Shown in pieces: positions 1 to 11,270 of a stretch of 64,000 bases of DNA. Every line of letters begins with the position of its first letter. Position 1 is the first letter of the stretch. The stretch covers positions 1 through 64,000 of the forward strand of contig JASJOG010000266.1 in assembly GCA_030142905.1 (NCBI GenBank), read 5' to 3'. This DNA comes from Heliopora coerulea (Eukaryota > Cnidaria > Anthozoa > Scleralcyonacea > Helioporidae). The position numbers and the translations under genes are program-made. The notes under the pieces are model-generated. The model did no database searches, was not told where the DNA came from, and worked only from the letters and a program-made list of their open reading frames with translations.

Positions 1-880
1 CGCAACAAGAGAAGTGTTGCTTCACAAAAGTGTTTCTGGAAAAATTTACGAATATTCCTTTTTCTCAGGAAGCGGGTTTAATTCAATTCAAATGTCTTAT
101 TTGGTGGTAGCAAAACATTCCACAATAATGATTTCTGGTTTTAGCAGGTTTTTTCTGTCTTGATGGTCGGTATTCATTGATTTCGTTGCTCGGGTTGCCA
201 AGGGACAGGGCAACCGCCAGGCCTTCTCCACGGCAATCATAAATAATGTTTCAATGGAAGTCTCATGATATATCTTTAGATTTACACTAATAAAGTGCTC
301 ACTGGAGTTCATTTATTTCGTTTTACAAATTTTTATTTGTTTTATTTCATTTCACTTCTATCCACTTCATTTCAATTTGCTACCGTACTTCATTATTTTC
401 ATTCTAGCTCGTTTACTTAATTCAAAAACTCATTAACATCCGACAGGTATGTCTTCTAATTGGCTGGACATATTTGATCACGTGCAAGAGCTTTTAACCT
501 TACAACACGCTCTGAAAGATGAAATTTTATGTAAAATTATCATTCTAATTAGTATGAGGCGTCGTTATTTTGCTATGTTTCTAGCTGCGCTCTTCATTCA
601 TACGCTTCTTCAAAAAAACAAATAGATTAACCAATAACAGTGCAAATGTATTTCCCTAGCTACGCCATTCTATTTCAATAAATGATTGCGTTTGAAACAC
701 TTACAGTACGTGCTTTATCTAGACAAAATTAGGTTGCTCAGGCGGTGCAGCGCTAAAATTTTATAAGCTCGATAAAACCATGCAGTTCGTGTTTTAAATA
801 CCTCATAAATCATAATCTAGGTACAAGCATTCTTAACATTTCTTCAATTTCTAACGCAATATAATTCCTGCAGTAGTTAC
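1..880 (-). other. RSPH1 intron 1 (partial)
   Basis: This is sequence downstream (in minus-strand sense) of the RSPH1 exon 1 splice donor at 871-880. I see no second MORN-repeat exon, so the intron probably continues past the window edge. The content is AT-rich and unremarkable. Short open frames here have no recognisable domain. Confidence 0.6.
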
Positions 881-1080
881 CTGGCTCCATTTTTAAACCT
901 GTATTTTCCAAACCCATTGCGCTTTCCCGCCTTGTACTCCCCTACGTATTTATCGCCATTGGAATGATATGCTTCACCGTGACCATCTCGTTCACCCTGC
1001 CCATTTCGTGCTCCATTGTAACCCATAGGGTCCCTGCTCACTTCTTCCACATCACCGTCAATGCTATCGAAGTCCGACAT
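881..1080 (-). CDS. RSPH1: Radial spoke head protein 1, first coding exon (partial gene)
   Basis: RSPH1 is a MORN-repeat component of the radial spoke head in motile 9+2 cilia, where it links the central pair to outer-doublet dynein regulation. The translated exon starts with an acidic MSDFDSIDGDVEE leader, followed by MORN-type Gly/Tyr repeats (GERDGHGEAYHSNGDKYVGE, then GKRNGFGKYRFKNGAR). Order and spacing match the N-terminus of vertebrate RSPH1. An ATG at 1080-1078 is chosen because it aligns with the family's MSDL start; the longer frame upstream has no ATG. The exon ends in phase 2 at a GT donor (complement of 871-880). Only about 66 residues are present, so the rest of the MORN array lies left of the window. 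It is divergent from EXOSC3, with 173 bp between the two start codons. Other MORN proteins are possible, but the acidic leader favours RSPH1. Confidence 0.82.
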
Positions 1081-1253
1081 GATAGTCAAACAAGCAAATT
1101 TTTCTTGCTCACTGATTTTGTTGCGTCATTAATTATTAACAGTACACATCTTTCAGCCTCGTGCAATGCTTCATGCGCAATTTACGAGTTCAAATACTAT
1201 AACCTCAACATCACGGCGTGGAAATTGGAAACTGGGTACGAAATAGTTGCAAG
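1081..1253. promoter_or_regulatory. Putative bidirectional promoter between RSPH1 and EXOSC3
   Basis: These 173 bp separate the start codons of two divergently transcribed genes, so they must hold both 5' leaders and the shared core promoter. The EXOSC3 start codon sits within AAGATGGCGG, which resembles the YY1 initiator-type element often found at start codons of housekeeping genes. No TATA box is evident. Head-to-head spacing below 1 kb usually means a shared promoter; use as one is inferred. Confidence 0.55.
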
Positions 1254-1469
1254 ATGGCGGTTCATTTAGTTGATCTTAATTTTGTAAACGAGGTGGTTAT
1301 GCCAGGAGATATCGTAGGGAAAACGAAAAACCAGGACAAAGAAAACAAGAAAAGATTAAAGCTTGGACCTGGATTAAAAATTGACGAAGAGAATATTGTT
1401 GTTTATAAATGCGGTGTGTTAAGGCATAAAGATCACGCCATGTACTGGGTGGATGGGGATCAGAAGAGG
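1254..1469 (+). CDS. EXOSC3: EXOSC3 coding exon 1
   Basis: Encodes residues 1-72, the N-terminal domain, from [13 protein letters not shown] to DGDQKR. The donor GTATGG follows at 1470. Ends in phase 0. Confidence 0.93.
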
Positions 1470-4400
1470 GTATGGTGGAATTTCATTTGTTCTTTTTGAG
1501 GAAAATTGCGTATTTGAAGTAAATCATTAGTAGGTAGTAGTTACTGACATCTTTATAATGCGGTAAAAATGATTTAAAAATAAAAAAAAAAAAAAAAACA
1601 CTCATTATACTTCAACAACATTATACGGTTTGTGGTGGTTCTGATCTCAAACTGCGAGTTAAAATGCTGAGTGATTTTATGGAAACATATGCCGTACTGC
1701 ACACCTGACTGGCCACTGTCCAAGTACAGGATACTATATTTCAGGAAGGGATACCAAAAGCCTAGTATCTATCTGGATGCTGCTAAAAATTCCAAATCTC
1801 ACGCCCTGGCAGTCGGCCCATTTTGCTGAGTAAAATTATACAAAATAAATCTTAAAGTGGATCCTTGCCATTGATGGCTTAAGGACAGGTGGATACAAGT
1901 CCTAAGTTAAATGTTCCTGATCAGATATTTAATTATGATAGCATCTGCAAAATATTCAGTCTTGGGCACAATAGGGGAAACTATGGTTGATAATAAACAT
2001 GAATTATGTAGTGCAATGTTGATTGTGAGTATGATGTAGAACAAGTTATTGGATTAATGGGGTAGAGGGGAACATTTGAGTGATTATCTTCAGGCAAGAA
2101 TCTTATCTATATTTCTATATTTTCTCTTTGGAGTAGTGCAGGAAGAGACTTAATTAAGACAAAGCATCTGACCATTAAGAACAATTATAGTAAAACCAGG
2201 GAAGAGATTTTGAACTTACTAGTTATTATAGCAGTTGATTTGATTATGTCTGTGTACTGTGGAATGGACATTATACACAACTTGTATATGGAGGTGTGAT
2301 GATTTCACTAAGGATATGTAGATGTTCATCACACTCATGTTTCAATAAAACAATTTTTAAGCCCCAGAAAGGGATCAAACCTGCACCCTTCTGATCACCT
2401 GTAAGATGCTGTGACCACTGATCTGCCAGGCTACAAATTGTTGAGGCATTAAGCTGTTTATGTAAGCTATAAGCACTCTGGTCCATCAGTTGGCTCTGGT
2501 ACAAGTACAGTTTGGTGGACGTACCTGATTACTGACCTTTGACAAACATGAATTTTCCATGGGAAATGTAAATACAGCTGTGAGCACAGTCAAACATGAA
2601 ATGGCCTTAGTATACAAAGATATCATTCAATTCACAAAAAACAAAGAAATTTTAGAAGACAAACTTGACAACCAATATTAACCCTGATCCTAACCCTAAC
2701 CCTAGCTAAATACATGTTGTTATAATATTTTAAAAAAACCCATTTTTCCTTGGTGTGACTCTCAAAATTTTCCTGCTAAATCTCCTTTCACTTGACTATT
2801 GAGCCAGCAATAAGCAGCCAGGTGCATCTGCTAAATTGCACACTAGCCTTGGCTCTTACAAGAGGCTTAGAAGGGGCTTCCAGGTTCATAGAATTACACT
2901 ATAACTGACATTGGTATTGACAGAGTTAATACTTTAATTCAAATCCTGCTCAATTAACTTAATTTTTTTCATGTTGAGTTTTGCACTGAAACATAATCAT
3001 TACTGTAAGCTTCTCTTTTTGTTTAAATTGTGTACATAACTTTGATTTTGTTGTTATAGTTTTGGTACTTCTTTTGTTTATGGTATCCTAATTTTTTTAA
3101 TATTGGATTGTTCTTTTTTGGTTAGTTTATTCTTAAATTGTTTCTGTTTTCAGTAGGTTACATACAGTGTTTAATTGCTGGGTTTTGATCAATTACTGTA
3201 CAAGAACTTGAGCAAATGATTTAGTTTTGGCAGTGCCATTTTATTAAGAAATGCTTCAATTATTTTTAGTATGTCCCTGTGAAGGATGAGAAAGTCCTTG
3301 GAATAATAACAAATAAAGGTGGTGAGAGTTATAAAGTTGATATTGGAAGCAGTATGCCAGCATCATTGCCATTTTTGGCATTTGAAGGAGCTACAAAAAA
3401 GAACAAACCTTTACTCAAGGTAAATTATGCTACCCTGATATTGGAAATTTCTGCTTGTGGACACTGACTATCCTTTTTAAGGAGAACACTTTGCAAATTT
3501 GTGGTTATATCCTGAGGTTTTTTCTCAGCTTATCTATCTCATTTTTTTTTCACTCTAATTTTTGTTCGCTGAGTTAAATAATGATGTATGTTAGATTGAA
3601 TTGGCCTGCTCCTATCCACTTATTGGCTAAACTCCAGTCCAAAGTTTAAACTGCTTGTTCAGTCTGCTGTGATCTGCGCTTTGAATTTTCAAATCCTGTC
3701 GGATGTGAAGAAATCTGCATTTTGCAATGTTGAAAACCCAACAAAGCTATCATGTTATATCGCGCTTGTTATCACGTCAGAATGTAAGAATATTCTTCTT
3801 TTAGCTTGGCACTCAATAAGTCAAAGACAAGAGCCCCAAGATAGACAAAAAAACCTAGAAACCTAGAAACCTTGAATTTTTGGATGTTTTTGTTGCATTG
3901 GCAGAGAATTATTTACCTTGTCAAATCCATCATCTCAGGATAAAAATGAGAGCCCAGCTCAAAATTTTTAGGTGAACCATGTCTATGCCCCTGAATATGT
4001 GGTGGCAACTTGTGCTTGTCTGTCTTTCACGGTCAGCTTACCCCAAATGCTGCTTCAAGTTGCTCACAAGTCTAGTGACTATAGTGTGTTCAACTTGAAA
4101 TGATGGACCTGGCACTGTAACCAATGACAAATCACCTACTTTACTAAGTTGTAGTAATTGGACCATTTTGCAAATTACCCAGTTACAGTTATTTAATTAT
4201 AAACTACTAAGATTAGTCTTGGCAATCTTCCATTTAAATGCACTAAGGCTGACCGAATTACTCAGCCTGATCCTTACTTTGGTCCGTTAATTTGGCCACA
4301 GTTGTGGGTTTTCTTCAGGTTTTCCGGATTCCTCCGTCACGGGAAGTGCACATGGTTGGTTTGGATAAAAAGTTAGAGAATTCCAAAAACAGCAAACATA

Positions 4401-7400
4401 AATAGTTTGAGTGTGGCTGGCATTATCGTAGAGAACATGTCTTACCTCTCTTGGGTCAGAATTCGATTCTGCTACGTGCAATTGTCCGATTAAAGTTACC
4501 TTGATTACATGTGAGCAGAGAGATATCTGGTTTGACTTTACCAAGCCCGGCATGTTTTCCCCCGGGTACGGTGGTTCCCTTCTGTAGTAACACTGGACAC
4601 ATGAGGGGTAGCCCTTAGTGGACATTACGTCATTCAGTGTAAAAGATAATTACTAATTGTTTAAGTTTGGTTGTAAAGATCTCGTGAAATTGGTGTAGTC
4701 GGCCGCTGAAAAACCCTAATGAGAGCGAGCTGGAATCACCAAAACTTACTTGCATTGATCATCCATCCCATGCCACATTTCTGTGTCTAGGATCTTAAGC
4801 CATCCCACTGGCAAAATGAAACTACTGTCTCCATGTTGTAGTAATGTAGTTGGAGTGTTTTTGTGTTATAGATTGGTGATCTGGTCTATGGCCGTTTGTC
4901 TGTTGCTAATAAAGATATGGAAGCTGAATTAGTGTGCACGGATACAAACCACAAAGCAAACGGAATGGGTCCCTTAAAAGATGGATTTTTATTTACTCAC
5001 TCACTTGGATTAACCAGGAAGTAAAAAGATCTATTTTCTGTATTTAGAATTAAAATACGATGAAAATTTCTTACAATAACCTGATGGGGGACCTGAAATG
5101 CTGTGAAATACGTATTTACAGTCAGTGACTAAAGTCTTTACGCCGTTGTTTTTGTAAAGGAAAATTTCATGTTCTTAGTACCCGCCTCCCCTCTTCAGCA
5201 GGGAGGGGCGTCATTTTGATAAAATCTGTGATTAAAACTAAGTAAACATAGACATTTTACCTGTCCGAAGGTGTTTTGTCACTAGCTGCATTGTTGTGGA
5301 CATTCACCTGCTCCTATGGGAAGTTAGAATTAACATCAATACCGTCGAGGTCAACCTCGTCCCCAGGGCCATTCGCCCCTCAGCCCCCGATATCGGCTAA
5401 TGGCCTTGGGGACAAAGTTGTCTTGGGGTTTGACAGTTGTAATGCCCAACTATAAGAACCACTATATGGCATTGAGCATAAATTTCGGTAGTGTCATCAT
5501 GACAGCAATGAAAAATCCTATAATCCTGTTATTCAGTTACTTCAGATTTTTTAAGTGCGACTGCGACGAAAAAAAGTGGTCTGGTCCAGTTTTGATATCA
5601 TGTGAAAATAACTTTGAAATGAGGAATAATGTCGTTCTTGGCTTGGTAATTTCAAATATCGTTCCTGACATATTCAGGCTGCTAAATTACATTCATTAGA
5701 TGGATTATGACGTCATCTGCTCCATACTGATTTAATAAAATAGAAATAATGAGGAATATTTCTGAAAATAATTGTTAGAACGTACTGAAACTTCACATAA
5801 TCATGGTTATGAAGAAAACTAATTTTCCTGTGTCTATAATGTTGTTACCTTGGAAACACCATGACCACTGTCCCCTTTTATCTTAAAACGCTAAATACTA
5901 ATTTCTGTTTATTTTTTTGAAAATAAGATTATTTTAAACTGAGAACGAATGTTTGTACTTATGAACTACAGTGAACGCTGTTTGACGGAGCAGAAAAAGG
6001 CAAATTAACTAGTTTGTATGAGAGCAACATAATGAACACAGGTGAGTGTATTTATTTACCTCACATATTCATTATCAGTTTCAACATTTCTATCAGGTGT
6101 TTCTTGTAATATTCCTCATTTTGTGAATATTATTTAGTCTGTGTTGAGCCGATAACGTCACAAAATATCAGGTTTGCATGTTCTAAAAACAGGAATATCT
6201 TCGGAATGAGATGACATATTAACAAACCAAAACTGATATTCTTCCTCATGTCCAAGGGATTTACGGTTTATGATCTTAGCAGTAGTTTAACTGATTAGAG
6301 TCTGGACTGCCTTTCCTTAAAGAAAACTGTGTACGGATTTCAAGAATGTTTAAATAGTGCCAGAGCTATCGACATTTTTATGCAAAAAATGCCTTGCAAT
6401 TACGTTAAAATCATGAAAATCTGTGCATGCTAATTTCTTTAAAATTTGGTTACTGAATAGTCGCACGCATGCTTTTTCTTTCATAAGCATCAACTCATGT
6501 TTAACTTACTTTTATTAAGAATTCCTTCACAATTATCACATTGGGAGATCGACAGTCGCGTAGTCAGGAACTCGAAAATGGGGGTGGGGAGATTTTAGAC
6601 AAATGTACCGACAAGATGTTAGCAATGTACCAACAAATATTAAGGGAAAATCAAGGTTAACCAAACCAAGGGCATGAATAAATACAGGAATAAGTGATTT
6701 CTGCTTTGCTAGCTCTGGCTGGTATAATGGTATTAAATTTCGAAAATGATTTAACGCAAAAGTACGCACATTACCTGACCTATGATATATGCCAACATAT
6801 TTTCTTTTTCGGCCATTACCGCTACCACAACCACTTTGTCCTGAGGGTTGACTGGATCTGTTATTTTTGTCGGTTAAAAAAAGAAAACAAAACAGAATTC
6901 CTAACAAACATTTTGTATTGAACGTCTTTCCCGAAGTTGACTTTCGCCGGAGTTTATTGTTTTTAATTTGATAATTCAAATGCAGTCGGAATCGGCGATA
7001 GACAGGCTTAATATACCGACAAACGCACTGGATGTACCGACAGATTTAGTCAGGACGACAATTGGGGGAGGGGCAACTGCGCCCCCTACCCCCCTTAGCT
7101 ACGCTAATGGAGATCGATGTAGTCTGATCATGCTTGAACCGGCATTCATGTGAGTATTTGACGTTGTTTTCTTATGGAAACTGGGCTGAAACAAGTAGGT
7201 TTGAGAAACCAAGATGGCGGATATTTCCACGTTTTTGTTAAGTTGTTTACATTCGGTTAACTCATTTCGAGCGAAAGACAAGGAAACGCTCAAAGGATTC
7301 GAGCGAAGTACGTCGAGCGAATTTACGACATGTGCAGAATAAGAAAAAGATATCTTTCTTACTCGGTAATTAGTTTGAATAAAACAGTCGACAGACAACT

Positions 7401-7904
7401 TTGGTTTGAACCAAGTACGGGGAAGATGAATCCAACTCGTTGTCGTGTACGAGGCTTTTAGGTCGTCTAACAACTGTGGTTCTATATTTCAAGCATACCA
7501 AATGGTTATTGCTTGAACCTGTGACCTCCACGTAAAATAAGTTATTTATTAAAATGAACTGACCTGTGCAGATCTGCTTAGCTTGCTCTAGTATAGCTAC
7601 TGAACGTGTAGAATATTCTTAATCCACCTGCTGAAGAGGAAAGTATCTTTAATTGGTTTTTTGTTTTGTTTTTTTCAATTTTTTTTTATTTAGATTGCTT
7701 AGTCGAGGAAGCTCTGTGCAAAAAGTTCTTGGAAAATTTTTTCTGTTTGAATGTTCGATTGGAATGAATGGTCGAACGTGGATAAAATCTCAGTCAGTCG
7801 CCCACACCATACTCATAGCCAACGCTATTGAGGCGTCAGAATATATGACATCCACTCAAATTGAACAAATGGTTAAGAAACTTGCTGAGGGATTTCGCGG
7901 TTAG
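1254..7904 (+). CDS. EXOSC3: Exosome complex component RRP40, complete gene (4 coding exons)
   Basis: EXOSC3/Rrp40 is one of three S1/KH cap subunits of the RNA exosome, which guides RNA into the catalytic core in nucleus and cytoplasm. Coding exons are 1254-1469, 3270-3419, 4872-5020 and 7694-7904 (phases 0, 0, 2). They sum to 726 nt, or 241 residues, against 275 in human; the difference is a shorter N-terminus. Diagnostic segments include KCGVLRHKD and YWVDGDQKR (N-terminal domain), [19 protein letters not shown] and FKVD-like KVDIGSS (S1 domain), [10 protein letters not shown], and the KH-domain [11 protein letters not shown]. All joins use GT/AG, keep frame and match human residue order. 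The start ATG lies in AAGATGGCGG. Intron 3 carries a hAT-type MITE at 6553-7109 and intron 2 a degraded SINE. A possible poly(A) signal AATAAA is at 8253-8258. Confidence 0.95.
2280..2510 (-). mobile_element. Degenerate tRNA-like retroposon copy
   Basis: On the minus strand, 2361-2433 reads as a decayed tRNA-like segment: a GATCAGAAGGGTGCAGGTTT stretch followed by GATCCCTTTCTGGGGCTTA. It aligns with the tRNA moiety in the elements at 10669-11270 and 43191-43390, which read CATCAGAAGGTTGCGGGTTC. No target duplication is obvious. It lies in EXOSC3 intron 1. Confidence 0.5.
3270..3419 (+). CDS. EXOSC3: EXOSC3 coding exon 2 (S1 domain)
   Basis: Encodes residues 73-122 of the S1 RNA-binding domain ([19 protein letters not shown] to KKNKPLLK). 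The acceptor is TTTTTAG at 3263-3269 and the donor GTAAAT. Phase 0 on both sides. Confidence 0.95.
4411..4624 (+). mobile_element. tRNA-derived SINE, degraded copy
   Basis: A plus-strand copy in EXOSC3 intron 2 of the SINE best preserved at 53444-53705. Shared blocks include GATTAAAGTTACCTTG, TTTGACTTTACCAAGC, CCGGGTACGGTGGTTCC, TGTAGTAACACTGGA and CATGAGGGGT. The tRNA-related head before ATTCGATTCTGCTACGTGCA is strongly decayed. Confidence 0.65.
4872..5020 (+). CDS. EXOSC3: EXOSC3 coding exon 3
   Basis: Encodes [19 protein letters not shown] through LGLTRK: the end of the S1 domain and the linker with the conserved ANGMG segment. The acceptor TTATAG ends at 4871 and the donor GTAAAAAG starts at 5021. 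Exits in phase 2. Confidence 0.94.
6553..7109. mobile_element. Non-autonomous hAT-type DNA element (MITE)
   Basis: A 557 bp element in EXOSC3 intron 3. Its left end CAGTCGCGTAG and the reverse complement of its right end, CATTAGCGTAG, are near-identical. It is flanked by a perfect 8 bp direct repeat GAGATCGA (6545-6552 and 7110-7117). CAGTRGCGTAG-type ends plus an 8 bp target duplication are typical of hAT transposons. No transposase is encoded; open frames crossing it have no recognisable domain. Confidence 0.85.
7694..7904 (+). CDS. EXOSC3: EXOSC3 coding exon 4 (KH domain and stop)
   Basis: Completes the split Lys codon, then encodes the KH domain with [12 protein letters not shown] and [18 protein letters not shown], ending at TAG 7902-7904. 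The C-terminus matches human EXOSC3 in length and register. Confidence 0.94.
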
Positions 7905-8816
7905 TCAGGTATAAAAATGATTGAAAAGAAATACGCCTCATGAAAAAAAACCCCCAAAAAACAAGACAAACTGGTAGTGTTGTCCCATCATTAAATCTGA
8001 AAAACATACTACGTGGGATTCATTGTTCATCTGACAGATTGAGTAATCAGATAATACTTTGACGTGATGAATATGGAGATGACTGAAAAGCAAGGGATGT
8101 CAACTTGTATACCTCGTATGTACTTGATGCGTTGTGGTGTCTAAGTGGATCTGAAACCCTGGTAAGTGGCCTGAATTATTCCTGTGGAACTCACTTGAAG
8201 AGTGAGGTAGACATCTGTTCAGGAAACATAAAGAAAATTGAGCCTGTGAGTTAATAAATTGAATTGCTGCTGCAGGGATGGTGGGCAGTAGAAGATCGGA
8301 AATGAAACTTGATCATTTATGTCATGTGTGACCGTATGTCATTGTCAGACGTTGAAATAGGGTCGAAATTTAACCTGAATCGTTTTCCCGTCTTGTTTCA
8401 TTAGCTCATATCTTGAGTTTACAAAATGTTCCTTGTCGGAGTTGCTTTTTTTTTTTTCTTGCACTTGCAACAGTCCGCTGGGTAAGGTTTTGGAAAACAT
8501 AGCATTTACAACAACAGAAACGCTCTTTTTTCGGTTTTTACGCGACTGTTGAGGTGATTCTCCTAAGAAACCTATTGCTGCAATCAAACTTTTAGAATAC
8601 AGAGAGCTCAAGAAAACGTCTTTTTAAATCGTTTTATTCTTTTAAATAAGAAAGTCATCTGACACTATGCCCTGAGATTAAAAATCTAGCACATAAGGGG
8701 ACGATCAAGTAAAATGTACGATAATTAATCATCAAAATTCTAAGACTGATTTAAACCGCACATGCGAACTAAATCACTGTCCAATTATACCAAAGTGTTA
8801 CTTCACGCATAACGAT
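7905..8816. other. Intergenic / EXOSC3 3' region
   Basis: Presumed EXOSC3 3' UTR followed by spacer. A candidate AATAAA lies at 8253-8258. No other coding, RNA or repeat signal is supported. Confidence 0.5.
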
Positions 8817-9122
8817 ATGAGATACTACCAGTATCTAAACTTCCCACAGATTGTTCGTGAAATTCGAATTCACTTATGCCAAACGTCCAAAAGTAGTCAA
8901 GGAGTAAGAGATATTCTTGAAAAGTATATTAATATTAAAAAAGACAACCCTAGATTTCCATTCCTGGTCAGGGAATGTAGTGGGATTGAACCAAAGCTCT
9001 ATGCCCAATATGGATTTGGAAAAAAAGCAAACGTTACATTGGCTGATAAAAATTGTGAAGACGTTTTTCATCTATTGATGAAAAAAGCAGTTGTAACCAC
9101 CGGCATAGACCACGAAAAGTGA
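8817..9122 (+). CDS. NDUFA2: NADH dehydrogenase 1 alpha subcomplex subunit 2 (complex I B8), intronless ORF
   Basis: NDUFA2 is an accessory matrix-arm subunit of mitochondrial complex I with a thioredoxin-like L51/S25/CI-B8 fold. The 101-residue product is close to the human length (99). Diagnostic segments are VREIRIHLCQTS, SQGVRDILEKY, KDNPRFPFLVREC and EPKLYAQYGFGKKANV. Both conserved cysteines (HLC and REC) are kept. The frame is uninterrupted and has no intron, whereas the human gene is spliced. A TTCCCACAG just before the conserved part (8841-8849) could be a splice acceptor, in which case MRYYQYLNFPQ would not be the true N-terminus. AATAAA follows at 9124-9129. It could be the normal gene, an intact retrocopy, or a terminal exon; intactness argues against an old pseudogene. 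Function is from family knowledge. Confidence 0.8.
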   Translation: MRYYQYLNFPQIVREIRIHLCQTSKSSQGVRDILEKYINIKKDNPRFPFLVRECSGIEPKLYAQYGFGKKANVTLADKNCEDVFHLLMKKAVVTTGIDHEK

Positions 9123-9123
9123 A

Positions 9124-9129
9124 AATAAA
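9124..9129 (+). promoter_or_regulatory. Candidate poly(A) signal after NDUFA2
   Basis: AATAAA lies two bases after the NDUFA2 stop codon. If used, the 3' UTR would be very short. Confidence 0.35.
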
Positions 9130-10590
9130 GTCAGATATATTTAACACACGAGGATGAATGATTACTTGAAAATAATGGCGAACCTTCCCACCCTTTAACG
9201 TTTAGCTCATGCAGTCAGGTTCGTTTTTGTCATCAGTTGATACCTTTACAAATTATCAGACAGCTTATTTGAAATCAACCGATTTATACCTAAACTGGAG
9301 ATGAAATAAAACGTCAATGGAGCCCGACTTAAAGAAAAGTTATCACGAATGGTTATAAGTTTCGTGAAAACAACCACCTTGGAATGTTTACATGTCATTT
9401 TAAAACAATTGATGCCAAAAGTTTAGTAAAGGCACAAACAGACGGGGTGCTCCTTCCTGGCAATAAACCTGTTTGAAAACTGTGTTGATGACAGTTGAAC
9501 TATTATTTACGGACTGCACGCGATGTTTACTTCTACGGTCTGATAAGTATTAGTTTGGTAAATTTAAGTATGAAAGTATCAATAGTTGTGTCACCTTTGA
9601 AAGATGTCTTACGAATGCAACGTTAAAAAAAGGATCCTTGGGAGTTCCCGTTTATACTTTGATAATTCTTTTCGGTCATTTTGGAAGGCTTAAAATGGAG
9701 CCCCTCGGGTATCTCCGACTCATCGGGCCCTACGAATGGATTTCCGACCAAGTTGTGTGAGGGGGACTCCCCGCTCCACCCGGTGAAAGCATGTTGTCGT
9801 TACGCCACTGCTCTGATGATGTTCCGTGAGGCGACGAAATCGTTAATCATTAAATATGTTTTAGATTCTTCTGGTCTTTTTTGTTTTTCAATTGTAACCG
9901 GTGTAGAAATATTTCGCGCAATTTCTTCGGTATTGCTTTTTATACTAAAGTTAATTCATTAGCATTTTAATTTTTAAGAGAACTAAAACAGCTTTGATAA
10001 CCAGGCATCGTCAAGAAGAAAAGGTGTGTTACATTGTGGATATTGCTTACCCTTTTGACACAAGAATAGCTTATAAAGAGCAGAGGCGACGGAAGCAATT
10101 CTTATGTGCCGCGGCCGACAGCACGGGACATACTTAACATAGAGAGCGGCACTATAAAAGCGACTTATTATACGTCAAGGACGTAACTTAACAACGCTAT
10201 GTCTGGTTTATTTTAACGATTTAATGCAAGAGGTAGCGACATACATTGTCTGAAAGATTAAGCATTTCGTATCAGGTAATAACTTACAACTGTAGACAAC
10301 ATGTGGAATGTTAACAACGAATGCGAGAAGTTGGGCTCGAAGTACCGTTGCATTTATATCACTGCCGTAGAAGTCTGTAACGGCTAATAATTGCTGCTCA
10401 TAATCCTCCCCGTTCACTCTTTTCAAAATGAATTGTTGCTAGAGCTTTTAAACAATGACCGATGACTCACAGAAACAGTTACGCAAAGAAAAATCAGTGC
10501 GTGCTTCAACAACTGAAAAAAATTATAAATTTATCAACGTAGCATTGAAAAAAGTTCCGCGGCGACCGCGGCGGTTCCGTCGCCCTTGAG
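9130..10590. other. Intergenic spacer
   Basis: AT-rich sequence between NDUFA2 and the LINE remnant. I see no supported gene, RNA or clear repeat. GGGCCC/CCGCGG-rich islands occur near 9705-9790 and 10105-10135 but without further structure. Confidence 0.4.
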
Positions 10591-10668
10591 AAGAGAAGAT
10601 CAATGCTTACACAGATTTGAAATATAAATTATTGATAATTATGTAGGAGAAACAAAGTGGAAAAAGGT

Positions 10669-11270
10669 AGATGAACGATCTTCAAGCTCTATACTCAGAA
10701 AATGATTTCTGAGCCCCAGACGGGGATCGAACCCGCAACTTTCTGATGACCGGTGAGACGCTTCGGTGAGACGCTCATTGAGCTACCGAGACTCAGATGG
10801 TGAGTTAAGGTGCAAATTCGATATATATGTGCGACCTAAGCGGAAGCCACTATATATTAGTAATGATTGAAGCAGTTTTTTAATGTTTGAGAAACGTGAG
10901 AGCTTGGATATATTAAGGTAGATGAACGATCTTCAAGCTCGATACTCAGAAAATGATTTCTGAGCCCCAGACGGGGATCGAACCCGCAACCTTCTGATGA
11001 CCGGTGAGACGCTCTAACCATTGAGCTACCGAGACTCAGATGGTGAGCTAAGATGCAAATTCGATATGTAAGTGCGACCTAAGCGGAAGCGACTATATAT
11101 TAGTAATGATTGAAGCTCAATTAGCTCAATGGTTAGAGCGTCTCACCGGTCATCAGAGGGTTGCGCGTTCGATCCTCGTCTGGGGCTCAGAAATCATTTT
11201 CTGAGTATCGAGCTTGAAGATAGTTCATCTACCTTAATATATCCAAGCTCTCACGTTTCTCAAAGATTAA
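10669..11270. mobile_element. Composite tRNA-containing hairpin retroposon, family A (three tRNA-like units)
   Basis: A 602 bp insertion flanked by a perfect 15 bp direct repeat AAAGTGGAAAAAGGT (10654-10668 and 11271-11285). It holds three copies of one tRNA-like module: minus strand at about 10711-10793, minus strand at 10964-11035, and plus strand at about 11117-11193. Each is bordered by GATCTTCAAGCTCGATACTC-type arms. The left part around 10882-11040 is the reverse complement of 11117-11268, including the tail ATATATCCAAGCTCTCACG. Unit 1 has a small internal duplication (CGGTGAGACGCTT). The long target duplication points to LINE-mediated retroposition rather than a cut-and-paste transposon. 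Confidence 0.8.
10964..11035 (-). repeat. tRNA-like cloverleaf inside hairpin retroposon
   Basis: The minus strand folds as a near-complete tRNA: acceptor GTCTCGG pairs with CTGGGGC (G-T wobbles), D arm GCTC/GAGC, T arm GCGGG-TTCGATC-CCCGT, A box TAGCTCAATGG and B box GGTTCGATCCC. The anticodon stem has one mismatch and the loop CCGGTCA would give GGT (Thr), but base 33 is C instead of the near-invariant T. It is therefore read as a tRNA-derived module, not a functional tRNA gene. Confidence 0.65.

Noticed and set aside
2685..2706. CCTAACCCTAACCCTAG, telomere-like repeats (also single motifs near 13535 and 14035)
   Set aside because: Only two to three units, too short to call an interstitial telomere.
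6536..6979. 147-codon minus-strand open frame
   Set aside because: It runs across the hAT MITE and its border, has no recognisable domain, and is better explained by the transposon.
10964..11035. A functional tRNA-Thr gene
   Set aside because: Position 33 is C, the anticodon stem has a mismatch, three copies sit in a duplicated hairpin with target duplications, and similar modules elsewhere are decayed. Read as a retroposon module.
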